A model generated the notes under the pieces. That model searched no databases and had not been told where the DNA came from. It saw nothing but the letters and a program-made list of their open reading frames with translations. From positions 62,001 to 126,000 of the forward strand of contig NCGY01000010.1 in assembly GCA_002281775.1 (NCBI GenBank): a stretch of 64,000 bases of DNA, given 5' to 3'. Shown piece after piece: positions 9,299-16,407 of the stretch (position 1 is its first letter; every line of letters begins with the position of its first letter). Origin of the DNA: Hydrogenophilales bacterium 16-64-46 (lineage in GTDB: Bacteria; Pseudomonadota; Gammaproteobacteria; Burkholderiales; Thiobacillaceae). The position numbers and the translations under genes are program-made.

Positions 9299-10239
9299 TT
9301 CGTGCTGGCCGGGTTCAGGTTGGCCGGATTCAGAGGGTAACAGCTCAGGTCGTCGGCAAATTCAACGGGGCCGGCGTAATGGACGCGGATCGCGGCGAGA
9401 GTTTCGGCTTCGCGGCCGAGGGTGCGCAACATGCGGTGCGACAGCACCAGCTTCTTGACCTTGGCCTGCGCAGCGATGCGGCCGATGTCGTCGGGCGTCA
9501 TGTGCAGGGCGTGCGCCACGCCGGTGGTGCCAACGGGGACCGCGTTGTGGGCAACGAAAATATCGGCGTCGCGCGCCAGCGCCGCCAGTTCTCCTTTGCC
9601 GCTGGTGTCGCCTGAAAACGCGACGACCGCGCCACCGATCTCGGCGCGCCACCCCAGCGCGGGCAAGGATCCGTGCTCGACGGCGGTGGCGGCAAGGCGC
9701 ATGTCGCGGAACGCGCCCACGCCGACGACCTTGCCGTCGGCTTTCACGTCCTGCGGTTCGAGCGTGTAACTCGCGCTGCCGTCGAGAAAATCACCCAGGT
9801 AGCGAAACGCGCCGGACTGGCCGAACAGGGCGTCGGCGAATGCCACCGCGCCCGGCATGATGGCATTGCCGGGCGGGCCGTAGACCGGCAGCGCGCGGCT
9901 GCGGTCTTCGAAATAACTCGATTTCACCAGCGCGGCAAAGTCGCTCGCGTGGTCGGCGTGGAAATGCGTGAATGCGACGGCGTCGAGATCCGCCATCGAC
10001 GCGCCGGCCTCGCCGAAGCGCAGCTTGACGCCGCCGCCGGCGTCGACCAGCAGCCGCGCGCGACCATCCCGCCACACCAGATAGCCGCTGGACGCGCGCT
10101 TGTCCGCCGCCTCCGGCCCGCCCGAGCCCAGTACCTGCACCGCGATTCCTGTCGCGCCGCACGACGGTGCCGCCGTTCCCGGTGCGGCGAGCCCGAAGAG
10201 GAGCGCGCAGGCAGCCAGTCGCAGGAAGGCCTCACGCAT
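9295..10239 (-). CDS. Secreted metallo-beta-lactamase-fold hydrolase
   Basis: A 314-residue protein with an N-terminal signal peptide ([19 protein letters not shown]) and the metallo-beta-lactamase zinc motif [10 protein letters not shown] around residue 95, plus later ligands in FSGDTSG and LSH. It resembles the RNase Z/arylsulfatase-like branch rather than antibiotic-resistance enzymes. Export to the periplasm is predicted. It overlaps trpG by eight bases and trpD by four, so it is embedded in the tryptophan operon although it would act outside the cytoplasm. The substrate is unknown. Confidence 0.85.
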   Translation of the reverse strand: MREAFLRLAACALLFGLAAPGTAAPSCGATGIAVQVLGSGGPEAADKRASSGYLVWRDGRARLLVDAGGGVKLRFGEAGASMADLDAVAFTHFHADHASDFAALVKSSYFEDRSRALPVYGPPGNAIMPGAVAFADALFGQSGAFRYLGDFLDGSASYTLEPQDVKADGKVVGVGAFRDMRLAATAVEHGSLPALGWRAEIGGAVVAFSGDTSGKGELAALARDADIFVAHNAVPVGTTGVAHALHMTPDDIGRIAAQAKVKKLVLSHRMLRTLGREAETLAAIRVHYAGPVEFADDLSCYPLNPANLNPASTK

Positions 10240-10813
10240 ATGCGGCCTGCGTTGTCTTGAGGAAGTTGGCGAGCATGGCGTGGCCGTGCTCGGTGAGGAT
10301 GGATTCCGGGTGGAACTGCACGCCCTCGATCGCCAGCGTCTTGTGTCGCACGCCCATGATCTCGCCGTCGTCGGTCCACGCGGTGATTTCCAGACAATCA
10401 GGTAGCGACTCGCGCTCGATCACCAGCGAGTGGTAGCGGGTGGCCCGGAAAGGATTGGGCAGGTCTTTGAACACGCCGCTGTCGGTGTGGTGGATCATCG
10501 AGGTCTTGCCGTGCATCAGTTCCTTGGCGCGGATGATCTTGCCGCCAAAGGCCTGGCCGATGCTCTGGTGGCCCAGGCACACGCCGAGGATCGGCACCTT
10601 GCCGGCAAATGCCTTGATCAGCGGCACCGACACCCCGGCCTCGTTGGGCGTGCAGGGGCCGGGCGACACGACGATGTGGTCGGGGTGCAGGTCGGCGATG
10701 CCGGCGAGGTCGATCTCGTCGTTGCGCACGACTTTCACCTCTTCGCCCAGCTCGCCGAAATACTGCACCAGGTTGTAGGTAAAGCTGTCGTAGTTGTCGA
10801 TCATCAATAGCAT
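10232..10813 (-). CDS. trpG: Anthranilate synthase glutamine amidotransferase component
   Basis: A 193-residue class I glutamine amidotransferase that supplies ammonia to TrpE. It has [15 protein letters not shown] at the N-terminus, the oxyanion-strand [12 protein letters not shown], the nucleophile elbow [15 protein letters not shown], and the His-Glu pair in [14 protein letters not shown]. It may also serve aminodeoxychorismate synthase (PabA), as in many proteobacteria. trpE is not adjacent in this window: the gene upstream is sqr, on the same strand but separated by a terminator. Confidence 0.95.
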   Translation of the reverse strand: MLLMIDNYDSFTYNLVQYFGELGEEVKVVRNDEIDLAGIADLHPDHIVVSPGPCTPNEAGVSVPLIKAFAGKVPILGVCLGHQSIGQAFGGKIIRAKELMHGKTSMIHHTDSGVFKDLPNPFRATRYHSLVIERESLPDCLEITAWTDDGEIMGVRHKTLAIEGVQFHPESILTEHGHAMLANFLKTTQAAYA

Positions 10814-10855
10814 GGCGTGTCCTTCGGGCGCGCGGCAATGCGGCGCACAGGCCCC

Positions 10856-10863
10856 GGATTATA
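10856..10863 (-). promoter_or_regulatory. Possible -10 element for the trpG operon
   Basis: On the minus strand GGCTATAATCC gives a consensus TATAAT about 45 bases before the trpG start. It lies downstream of the sqr terminator, so it could drive trpG-MBL-trpD-trpC independently. A good -35 at 17 bases is not obvious. Confidence 0.4.
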
Positions 10864-10887
10864 GCCGGGTGCATGTGGCCTTCCGGC

Positions 10888-10917
10888 AAAAAAATGGGCA
10901 CCCGAACCGGGTGCCCA
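10888..10917 (-). terminator. Intrinsic terminator of sqr
   Basis: On the minus strand TGGGCACCCG, a 3-base loop and CGGGTGCCCA form a 10-bp perfect stem followed by seven T. It lies 28 bases after the sqr stop and separates sqr from trpG. Confidence 0.88.
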
Positions 10918-10945
10918 AGCCAGCCAGGAGAGGCCGAGGAGAAGC

Positions 10946-12214
10946 CTATTTGAGCTTTTTGATGCCCATCATGCCGAGCACGTATTTTTCGTAGAGCGGC
11001 TCGGTCGTGCCCTTTTTCATCTTGTTCATGAAGTACTTCTCGAACGCCACCTTGGCGAGATGCACCCACTTGCCCTGCTTGAACCAGTTGACGTTGCGTG
11101 GCGGAATCTGCGGCAGGGCGACGAAGGCCGCGCCGGTGTCGCCAAAGTCGGCGAGGCAGATCGCGTTCCAGGTGGCTTTTTCCGTTGGCTCGCGGCCGTC
11201 GAGCAGTGCGCGGATATTGTGCGCGGTGGCGGTGACCATGGACTCGATCATGTAGCCGGTCTTGGGCGTGCCCGTGGGAACGGGCGTGGCTTCCACCGGC
11301 GGAATGGCGACGCACACGCCGACGGAGAACACGTTCCTGAACGTGGCATTGCGCTGGAAGGCGTCGATGGTGATGAAGCCACGCGGGTTGGTCAGCCCTT
11401 CGATGCCGAACACCGCGTCGATGCCCTTGAACGCTGGCAGCATCATGGAAAAGGCAAACGGCAGCTCGTGTTCCTTGATGACTTCGCCACGGTCGTTGTG
11501 CTCGGCGACGAACATCTTGCTGGCCTCGACCTTGGTGACCTTGGCGTTGCAGATCCATTTAATGTGGCGCTCGCGCAGCGCCGATTCCATCAGGCCGCGC
11601 GAATCGCCCACACCGCCCAGGCCCAGATGGCCGATGTAGGGTTCGGCGGTGACAAAGGTCATGGGCACCCGGTCGCGAATCTTGCGGCGGCGCAGGTCGG
11701 TGTCCATGATCATGGCAAACTCGTAGGCCGGGCCGTAGCACGACGCGCCCTGCACTGCGCCGACGACGATGGGGCCTGGCGATTCGACGAATGCCGACCA
11801 CGCCTGGCCGGATTTCTCGGCGTGATCCACGGCGCATACCGATTGCGTGTGACCTTCCGGCCCCAGCCCCGGCACTTCGTCGAAGGCCAGCTTGGGGCCG
11901 GTGGCGATCACCAGATAGTCGTAATCGATGCAGCGACCATCGACGAGCTCGACCTGGTTCCGGTCCGGATGCACGCGCGCCGCGCCCACAGGTATGAAAT
12001 CGATGCCTTTCTTGTTGAGATAGCGGCCGGCGTCGAGGGTGATGTCGGAACGCGTGCGCCAGTTCACCCCCACCCAGGGGTTCGAGGGCGTGAACTGGAA
12101 ATACGGCACATTGGAAATGACGGTGACCTTGTCCTCCGTGCGCGCCGATTCGCGCATTTCGTAGGCCATGTTCATGCCGCCTACGCCGGCACCGAGAACG
12201 ACGATATGGGCCAT
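10946..12214 (-). CDS. sqr: Sulfide:quinone oxidoreductase
   Basis: A 422-residue membrane-bound flavoprotein that oxidises sulfide to sulfane sulfur and reduces quinone. The FAD motif VVLGAGVGGMNMAYEM opens the protein. Cysteines at 127 (SVCAVDHAEK), 159 (GASCYGPAYE) and 353 (AICLADFGD) match, within three positions, the Cys128/160/356 set I recall for the Acidithiobacillus ferrooxidans enzyme. PKTGYMIESM and the amphipathic C-terminal end (WVHLAKVAFEKYF) also fit. A longer frame begins at 12286, but the ATG at 12214 has a strong AAAGGAG ribosome site. A sigma-54 promoter lies upstream and FisR is divergent, so sulfur-responsive control is likely. Confidence 0.93.
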   Translation of the reverse strand: MAHIVVLGAGVGGMNMAYEMRESARTEDKVTVISNVPYFQFTPSNPWVGVNWRTRSDITLDAGRYLNKKGIDFIPVGAARVHPDRNQVELVDGRCIDYDYLVIATGPKLAFDEVPGLGPEGHTQSVCAVDHAEKSGQAWSAFVESPGPIVVGAVQGASCYGPAYEFAMIMDTDLRRRKIRDRVPMTFVTAEPYIGHLGLGGVGDSRGLMESALRERHIKWICNAKVTKVEASKMFVAEHNDRGEVIKEHELPFAFSMMLPAFKGIDAVFGIEGLTNPRGFITIDAFQRNATFRNVFSVGVCVAIPPVEATPVPTGTPKTGYMIESMVTATAHNIRALLDGREPTEKATWNAICLADFGDTGAAFVALPQIPPRNVNWFKQGKWVHLAKVAFEKYFMNKMKKGTTEPLYEKYVLGMMGIKKLK

Positions 12215-12248
12215 GCTGTTTTCTCCTTTTGAGGGTGTGCGGGCGGTA

Positions 12249-12265
12249 TAGCAACCGCCGTGCCA
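12249..12265 (-). promoter_or_regulatory. Sigma-54 (-24/-12) promoter of sqr
   Basis: The minus strand reads TGGCACGGCGGTTGCTA, an exact match to the TGGCAC-N5-TTGCW consensus. Its -12 GC is about 37 bases before the sqr ATG, leaving a short 5' leader that holds the ribosome site. A sigma-54 activator gene is encoded divergently next to it. Confidence 0.9.
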
Positions 12266-12312
12266 TGTGCAACCGCACCTGTTCATGGACCTTGCCGGGT
12301 ATTGCGCCCAGC

Positions 12313-12336
12313 TGACATGACCATTATGTCATGCCA
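12313..12336. promoter_or_regulatory. Palindromic upstream activator site (probable FisR operator)
   Basis: TGACATGAC, six bases, then GTCATGCCA: 9-bp arms with one mismatch. The centre is about 60-75 bases upstream of the -12/-24 element of sqr, a usual enhancer distance. Binding by FisR is inferred from position. Confidence 0.7.
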
Positions 12337-12348
12337 TAATTCCAGCCC

Positions 12349-12356
12349 GTCATGAC
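12349..12356. promoter_or_regulatory. Second GTCATGAC palindrome near fisR start
   Basis: A perfect 8-bp palindrome sharing the GTCATG core of the larger site. It ends nine bases before the fisR ATG, a position that could give autoregulation. Confidence 0.45.
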
Positions 12357-12365
12357 AAAACCGCC

Positions 12366-13658
12366 ATGGACATCGAACTCCAGAGCCTGATCGACACCCA
12401 CGACCAGCCTTTCGTCGTCATCGACCGCCACTACCGCATCGTCGCCGCCAACCAGCGCTACTGCGACAACCACGGCGTGCCGCCCGACGCCATCGTCGGC
12501 CGATCCTGCCATGCGGTGTCCCACCATTCCGACCGCCCCTGCCACGAAAACGGTGAAGACTGCCCGCACCGTGCTCTGTTCGAACAGGGCCAGAGCGTCG
12601 AAGTCATCCACACCCATTTCCACGGCGACGCGCCCGAGCGCACCCGCATTCGCGGCCATCGCCTGCGCGGGGCCGACGGCACCCTTTACCTCGGCGAGCA
12701 GATGACCCCGCTGGAAGCCGATGCCGGCACGGCCTCCGACGCGCAGCACATGGTGGGCCGCTCGCCCGCCTTTCTGGAATGCGTCGACCACCTCGCACGC
12801 GTGGCCGAAAGCGAAGCCTCGATCCTGCTCTATGGCGAATCCGGCGTCGGCAAGGAACTCGCCGCGCGCTTCCTCCATGCGCGATCCAGCCGCGCCGGGG
12901 CTGCCTTCATTGTGATCAACTGCGCCGCCGTGCCCGAAAGCCTCTTCGAAAGCGAATTGTTCGGCCACGAGCGCGGCGCGTTTTCCGGCAGCGGCGGGTT
13001 GAAGAAAGGCCTGTTCGAACTCGCCGACGGCGGCATGCTGTTCCTGGATGAAGTGGGGGAAATCCCGCTCGCCGTGCAGGCCAAGCTGCTGCGTGTGCTG
13101 GAGACCGGCGAATTCCGGCGCGTCGGCGGCACCCACACCCTCACCGCCGACGTGCGCGTGGTGTCCGCCACCAACCGGCGGCTGCTCGACGAAGTCGACG
13201 CCGGCCGCTATCGCCTGGACCTGTACTACCGCCTCGCCGGCATCGACGTGGAACTGCCGCCGCTGCGCGCGCGCCTCGCCGACCTGCCCGAACTGGCCGA
13301 TTTTTTACTCAAGCGCCTCACCGGCGGCCAGCGCATCTGCCAGCTCGCGCCGGATGCGCTGGCCGCCCTGCAGGCCTACGACTTTCCCGGCAACGTGCGC
13401 GAATTACGCAACCTGCTGCAGCACGCCGCCCTCCACTGCCGCGACGGACTCATCCACGCCGCCGACCTGCGCCTGCCCCACACCGTCGCGGCTATCCCGC
13501 GTGCGCTTCCCGGCTCGCTGCGCGACATGGAGCGCGCGCATCTAAAGCAACTGCTCGATGCGCACGACGGTCATCGCGCCCGCGTCGCCGCCGCGCTCGG
13601 CATCACCGAACGCACGCTCTACCGCAAGCTGAAGCTGCACGGCCTGGGGCGCGGCTGA
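12366..13658 (+). CDS. fisR: Sigma-54-dependent activator, FisR type
   Basis: A 430-residue bacterial enhancer-binding protein. Residues 1-120 form a PAS-like sensor with Cys48, Cys59 and Cys66; their 11 and 7 residue spacing equals that of the three sulfur-sensing cysteines I recall for FisR of Cupriavidus. The AAA+ domain has Walker A GESGVGKE at 157-164 and Walker B MLFLDEV near 224-230. The sigma-54 contact loop reads GAFSGS instead of GAFTGA. A Fis-type helix-turn-helix (RVAAALGITERTLYRKLK) ends the protein. It is divergent from sqr, whose promoter is sigma-54 type. FisR is known to sense sulfane sulfur and activate sqr genes; the same role here is inferred. Confidence 0.85.
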   Translation: MDIELQSLIDTHDQPFVVIDRHYRIVAANQRYCDNHGVPPDAIVGRSCHAVSHHSDRPCHENGEDCPHRALFEQGQSVEVIHTHFHGDAPERTRIRGHRLRGADGTLYLGEQMTPLEADAGTASDAQHMVGRSPAFLECVDHLARVAESEASILLYGESGVGKELAARFLHARSSRAGAAFIVINCAAVPESLFESELFGHERGAFSGSGGLKKGLFELADGGMLFLDEVGEIPLAVQAKLLRVLETGEFRRVGGTHTLTADVRVVSATNRRLLDEVDAGRYRLDLYYRLAGIDVELPPLRARLADLPELADFLLKRLTGGQRICQLAPDALAALQAYDFPGNVRELRNLLQHAALHCRDGLIHAADLRLPHTVAAIPRALPGSLRDMERAHLKQLLDAHDGHRARVAAALGITERTLYRKLKLHGLGRG

Positions 13659-13707
13659 CACGCTGTAGCGTCCCTGCCACAGCGCCACACTTCGCTCGCG
13701 ACGCGCG

Positions 13708-13737
13708 TTGACACCGCGCACCCGCCCCGGCCAGAAT
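13708..13737 (+). promoter_or_regulatory. Candidate sigma-70 promoter before the leader ORF
   Basis: TTGACA at 13708-13713 and CAGAAT at 13732-13737, 18 bases apart. The predicted start point would be at or next to the ATG of the 30-codon leader ORF at 13744, so that ORF might be leaderless. Confidence 0.45.
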
Positions 13738-13743
13738 GCGGTC

Positions 13744-13836
13744 ATGGTTCACCATTCTTCCCTGCCTGTGATCATTCGCCGACTGCCGCTGTGCATGTGG
13801 CTGCGCGTGCGCGCGTCCGGGCCCGAGGAAAGCTGA
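13744..13836 (+). CDS. Possible 30-residue leader peptide
   Basis: An ATG-initiated 30-codon frame (ending RASGPEES) placed between a candidate promoter and an intrinsic terminator, upstream of the chorismate mutase gene. The arrangement resembles an attenuation leader. It has a single Trp and no run of aromatic codons; it is instead rich in Arg, Leu and Pro (VIIRRLPLCMWLRVR). I do not recognise the peptide. It could also be chance in noncoding sequence. Confidence 0.35.
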   Translation: MVHHSSLPVIIRRLPLCMWLRVRASGPEES

Positions 13837-13868
13837 TCCCCCAGTAAGTCATTCATTTCCCCAAAAAG

Positions 13869-13901
13869 GCCGCGGACCCCACACAGGTTCGCGGCTTTTT
13901 T
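13869..13901 (+). terminator. Intrinsic terminator / possible attenuator before aroQ-type gene
   Basis: GCCGCGGACC, a 7-base loop and GGTTCGCGGC make a 10-bp stem (one G-T pair) followed by six T. An A-run precedes it, so it could act both ways. It ends transcription after fisR, or regulates read-through from 13744 into the gene at 13930. Confidence 0.8.
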
Positions 13902-13929
13902 GTTTTTGTCGTCCGTCAAGGAGTGCTTC

Positions 13930-14235
13930 ATGAATGTCGAAATCTGCCACTCGCTACAAGCGGTCCGCCACGCCATCGATCGCATCGACCAGCAGATGCT
14001 GGCCCTGCTGGCAGAGCGCGGCGCTTACGTACAACAGGCTGCACGCTTCAAACGCGACGCCGCCGACGTGCCTGCCCCGCAACGCGTCGAAGCTGTCATC
14101 GCCGGCGTGCTTGCGCAGGCACGTGCCATCGGTGCCGACCCGACGGTGGCGGAAGCCACCTGGCGCGCCATGAGCACCGCCTTCATCCACAGCGAACTCG
14201 CCGCGCACGCCGCCTTGCATCCGCCCTCGACCTGA
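13930..14235 (+). CDS. Chorismate mutase type II (AroQ/PchB-like)
   Basis: A 101-residue all-helical protein with the chorismate mutase II pattern: VRHAIDRIDQQMLALLAERGAYV, then AARFKRDAA, then APQRVEAV. Size fits monofunctional AroQ (prephenate synthesis) or PchB (isochorismate pyruvate lyase); sequence alone does not separate them. There is no obvious signal peptide, so it is cytosolic. The ATG at 13930 follows an AAGGAG site, so I prefer it to the longer frame from 13900. An EamA exporter gene follows after 14 bases. Confidence 0.78.
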   Translation: MNVEICHSLQAVRHAIDRIDQQMLALLAERGAYVQQAARFKRDAADVPAPQRVEAVIAGVLAQARAIGADPTVAEATWRAMSTAFIHSELAAHAALHPPST

Positions 14236-14249
14236 GTCAGGAGAACCCC

Positions 14250-15143
14250 ATGTCCCTCCCCGCCGCCTACCTCGGCGTCATCCTCATCTGGGCCACCACG
14301 CCGCTTGCCATCAAGTGGAGCGCGCAGGATGTCGATTTTTCCTTTGCCGTGGCCGCGCGCATGGCCATTGGCCTCGCGGTCGCCGCACTCGTCCTCGTCG
14401 CCTGGCGCATCGGCCTGCCGCTGCATCGCCGCGCGCGCGCCAGCTACGCTGCCGCCGGACTGGGCATGTTCGGCGCGATGACGCTCACCTACTGGGGGGC
14501 GCAATACATCCACTCCGGCCTGATCTCGGTGCTGTTCGGCCTCTCGCCGCTCCTCACCGGCCTCTTCGCGCTGTTGTGGCTGAAGAACGAAACGCTCACC
14601 CGCGCCAAACTCGCCGGCATGTTGCTGGGACTGGCCGGCCTCGTCGTCATCTTTGGCGACAGCCACGAAATGGGCGGCACCCACGCGCTCGCCGGCGTGC
14701 TCGCCCTGCTTGCCGCCGTGACGCTTTATTCCAGCAGCCTGGTGTGGATCAAGCGCATCGGCGACGACAGCCCGCCGCTGGCCACCACCGTCGGCGCGCT
14801 CGTCGTCGCCCTGCCGCTGTTCGCGCTGGTGTGGTGGTGGAACGCCGACGCGCGCCTACCCGCCGCCGTGCCGGCACGCGCCGCTGCCGCCATTGTCTAC
14901 CTCGGCGTGTTCGGCTCGGTGATCGGCTTCGCGCTGTACTACTACGTCATCAGGCACATGGAAACCGGCAAGGTCGCGCTCATCACCCTCGTCACGCCGG
15001 TTCTCGCACTGCTGCTCGGCAGCGTGGCGAACGGCGAGCACGTCGGCGTGCGCGTGTGGGTCGGCACCCTGCTCATCGGTCTTGGCCTCTCCGTACACCA
15101 GTGGCGTGTGCTGTCGGGGCTGACCGCCGCGCGCGTGCGCTGA
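14250..15143 (+). CDS. EamA/DMT-superfamily transporter
   Basis: A 297-residue inner-membrane protein with about ten hydrophobic segments in two EamA repeats, for example YLGVILIWATTPLAIKWSA at the start and FGSVIGFALYYYVI in the second half. The family exports amino acids and other small metabolites. The start ATG has a CAGGAGAA ribosome site. It is co-directional with the chorismate mutase (14 bases) and the methyltransferase (10 bases), so the three probably form an operon. The substrate is unknown; an aromatic compound would suit the context but is speculative. Confidence 0.85.
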   Translation: MSLPAAYLGVILIWATTPLAIKWSAQDVDFSFAVAARMAIGLAVAALVLVAWRIGLPLHRRARASYAAAGLGMFGAMTLTYWGAQYIHSGLISVLFGLSPLLTGLFALLWLKNETLTRAKLAGMLLGLAGLVVIFGDSHEMGGTHALAGVLALLAAVTLYSSSLVWIKRIGDDSPPLATTVGALVVALPLFALVWWWNADARLPAAVPARAAAAIVYLGVFGSVIGFALYYYVIRHMETGKVALITLVTPVLALLLGSVANGEHVGVRVWVGTLLIGLGLSVHQWRVLSGLTAARVR

Positions 15144-15153
15144 GGCCACGGTC

Positions 15154-15903
15154 ATGCTCTGGGACAGCCAACGCTACCTGGCCCGCCACGGCTTCATCAT
15201 CGAACGCGGCCAGGCACTCGTCGACCTGCTCGACCCACAGGCCGGCGAACGCATCCTAGACCTCGGCTGCGGCACCGGCGACATCACCGCCGCCATCGCC
15301 CGGCGTGGCGCACAGGTCGTCGGCGTCGACGCCTCGGCCGCGATGATCACCCACGCGCGCGAGCGGTTTCCGCGACAGGACTTCCGCGTCGCCGACGCCG
15401 CCGCGCTGCCGTTCCACAAGGAATTCGACGCCGTCTACTCGCACGCTGTGCTGCACTGGGTGCCACGCGCCAGCGAGGCCGCACGCGGCATCGCCCGCGC
15501 GCTCCAACCCGGCGGCCGCCTCGTCGCCGAATTCGGCGGCCACCGCAACTGCGAAGCGCTGGAAACCGCCTTCGCCGGCGCGCTGCGGCGCATCACCCGG
15601 CAAGACTATCGCAGCCCCTGGTTCTTCCCCCGCCTGTCCGGCTACGCCGCCCGGCTGGAACTGCACGGCCTCGTCGTGCGCGCCGCCTGGTATTTCGACC
15701 TGCCCACGCCCCTGAAAGGCGAGGACGGATTGCGCCAGTGGTTCATCCAGTTTTTGCCGCACCACCTCGACGGACTGGACGAAGCGACCCGCGAGGCCGT
15801 GCTGGCGGCGACCGAAGCGGCATTGAAGCCCGCACTCTGGCGCGACCGCGCGTGGTGGGCCGATTACCGCCGGCTGCGCGTCGTCGCGGAACGCGCCATC
15901 TGA
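15154..15903 (+). CDS. Class I SAM-dependent methyltransferase
   Basis: A 249-residue cytosolic methyltransferase. SAM-binding motif I is ILDLGCGTGDITAAIA near residue 34, followed by VGVDASAAMI (acidic ribose contact) and FDAVYSHAVLHWV. The overall pattern is close to the trans-aconitate methyltransferase-like group, but the substrate cannot be named. It is the third gene of the run starting at 13930. A low-GC stretch with an attC site begins about 80 bases after its stop. Confidence 0.85.
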   Translation: MLWDSQRYLARHGFIIERGQALVDLLDPQAGERILDLGCGTGDITAAIARRGAQVVGVDASAAMITHARERFPRQDFRVADAAALPFHKEFDAVYSHAVLHWVPRASEAARGIARALQPGGRLVAEFGGHRNCEALETAFAGALRRITRQDYRSPWFFPRLSGYAARLELHGLVVRAAWYFDLPTPLKGEDGLRQWFIQFLPHHLDGLDEATREAVLAATEAALKPALWRDRAWWADYRRLRVVAERAI

Positions 15904-15982
15904 GCCCAGTGCCGGATGCCCAGGCAATGAATCCGGCGCATAGTCTGGCTGGCCCTGTCTCTTTCTGTAGCCCATAAATTAC

Positions 15983-16053
15983 GCGTAACAAATCATTCCA
16001 GTGGACCGTCAAAAGCTGCGCTTTTGACGGTCCACTGGATTCAAACGTTAGGC
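15983..16053 (+). repeat. Integron attC recombination site (solitary)
   Basis: A 71-bp site with all attC parts. The R'' box GCGTAAC is at 15983-15989. A perfect 18-bp stem joins 15998-16015 to 16021-16038, with loop CTGCG. Unpaired spacers (AAATCATT and TTCAAAC) follow the usual attC pattern, and the R' box GTTAGGC is at 16047-16053. The two boxes pair with one mismatch. No integrase gene and no second attC is visible nearby. A gene begins five bases after R', as in cassettes. Confidence 0.85.
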
Positions 16054-16057
16054 AGCC

Positions 16058-16270
16058 ATGGATAAAGAAACAACGCTTACTTTGCTTTCAGCGCTTCGCA
16101 TCGAAATCATCGTATTGGTAGTTTTTGTATTTGGGCTTCGCTTCGGTCTACGTAAAGTCATCCCTCAAAAATGGCTTGCCCGTATTCTTATCGGGTTGAT
16201 AGCCATCACGTTTACAACTTTTCTTGTTTTTACTTACACTGCATACGCATCAAATGGTCAGCACACCTAA
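16058..16270 (+). CDS. Small membrane protein of a putative integron cassette
   Basis: A 70-residue protein of unknown family with two predicted membrane helices: IEIIVLVVFVFGLRFGL (about 15-31) and ILIGLIAITFTTFLVFTYTA (about 44-63). Basic residues between them suggest a cytoplasmic loop. The ATG lies immediately after the attC R' box. Base composition is clearly lower in GC than the flanking genes, consistent with acquisition. It ends about 85 bases before a bidirectional terminator. No function can be given. Confidence 0.6.
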   Translation: MDKETTLTLLSALRIEIIVLVVFVFGLRFGLRKVIPQKWLARILIGLIAITFTTFLVFTYTAYASNGQHT

Positions 16271-16353
16271 AGTTGCATTCGAGGGGAACGTGCTAAAGCG
16301 CGCTCCTCAATTGAACGTGAATGACGCTTCGACCAACAAGCACAGCCCCCCTG

Positions 16354-16393
16354 ACCCAAGACAAAGGCCGCAATCGCGGCCTTTGTCTTGGGT
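16354..16393. terminator. Bidirectional hairpin terminator
   Basis: A perfect 18-bp stem (ACCCAAGACAAAGGCCGC and its complement) with loop AATC. It lies between the plus-strand cassette ORF and the minus-strand E2-E3 gene (stop at 16408). There is no long T-run, so its strength is uncertain. Confidence 0.7.
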
Positions 16394-16407
16394 ACAACGC
16401 CGGAGGC

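Noticed and set aside
9295..10239. Antibiotic-type beta-lactamase
   Set aside because: The motif and overall pattern fit the RNase Z/arylsulfatase-like branch, and the operon context gives no resistance link.
16271..16353. Second attC closing the 70-codon cassette
   Set aside because: No GTTRRRY/RYYYAAC pair flanking a stem could be found between the ORF stop and the terminator.
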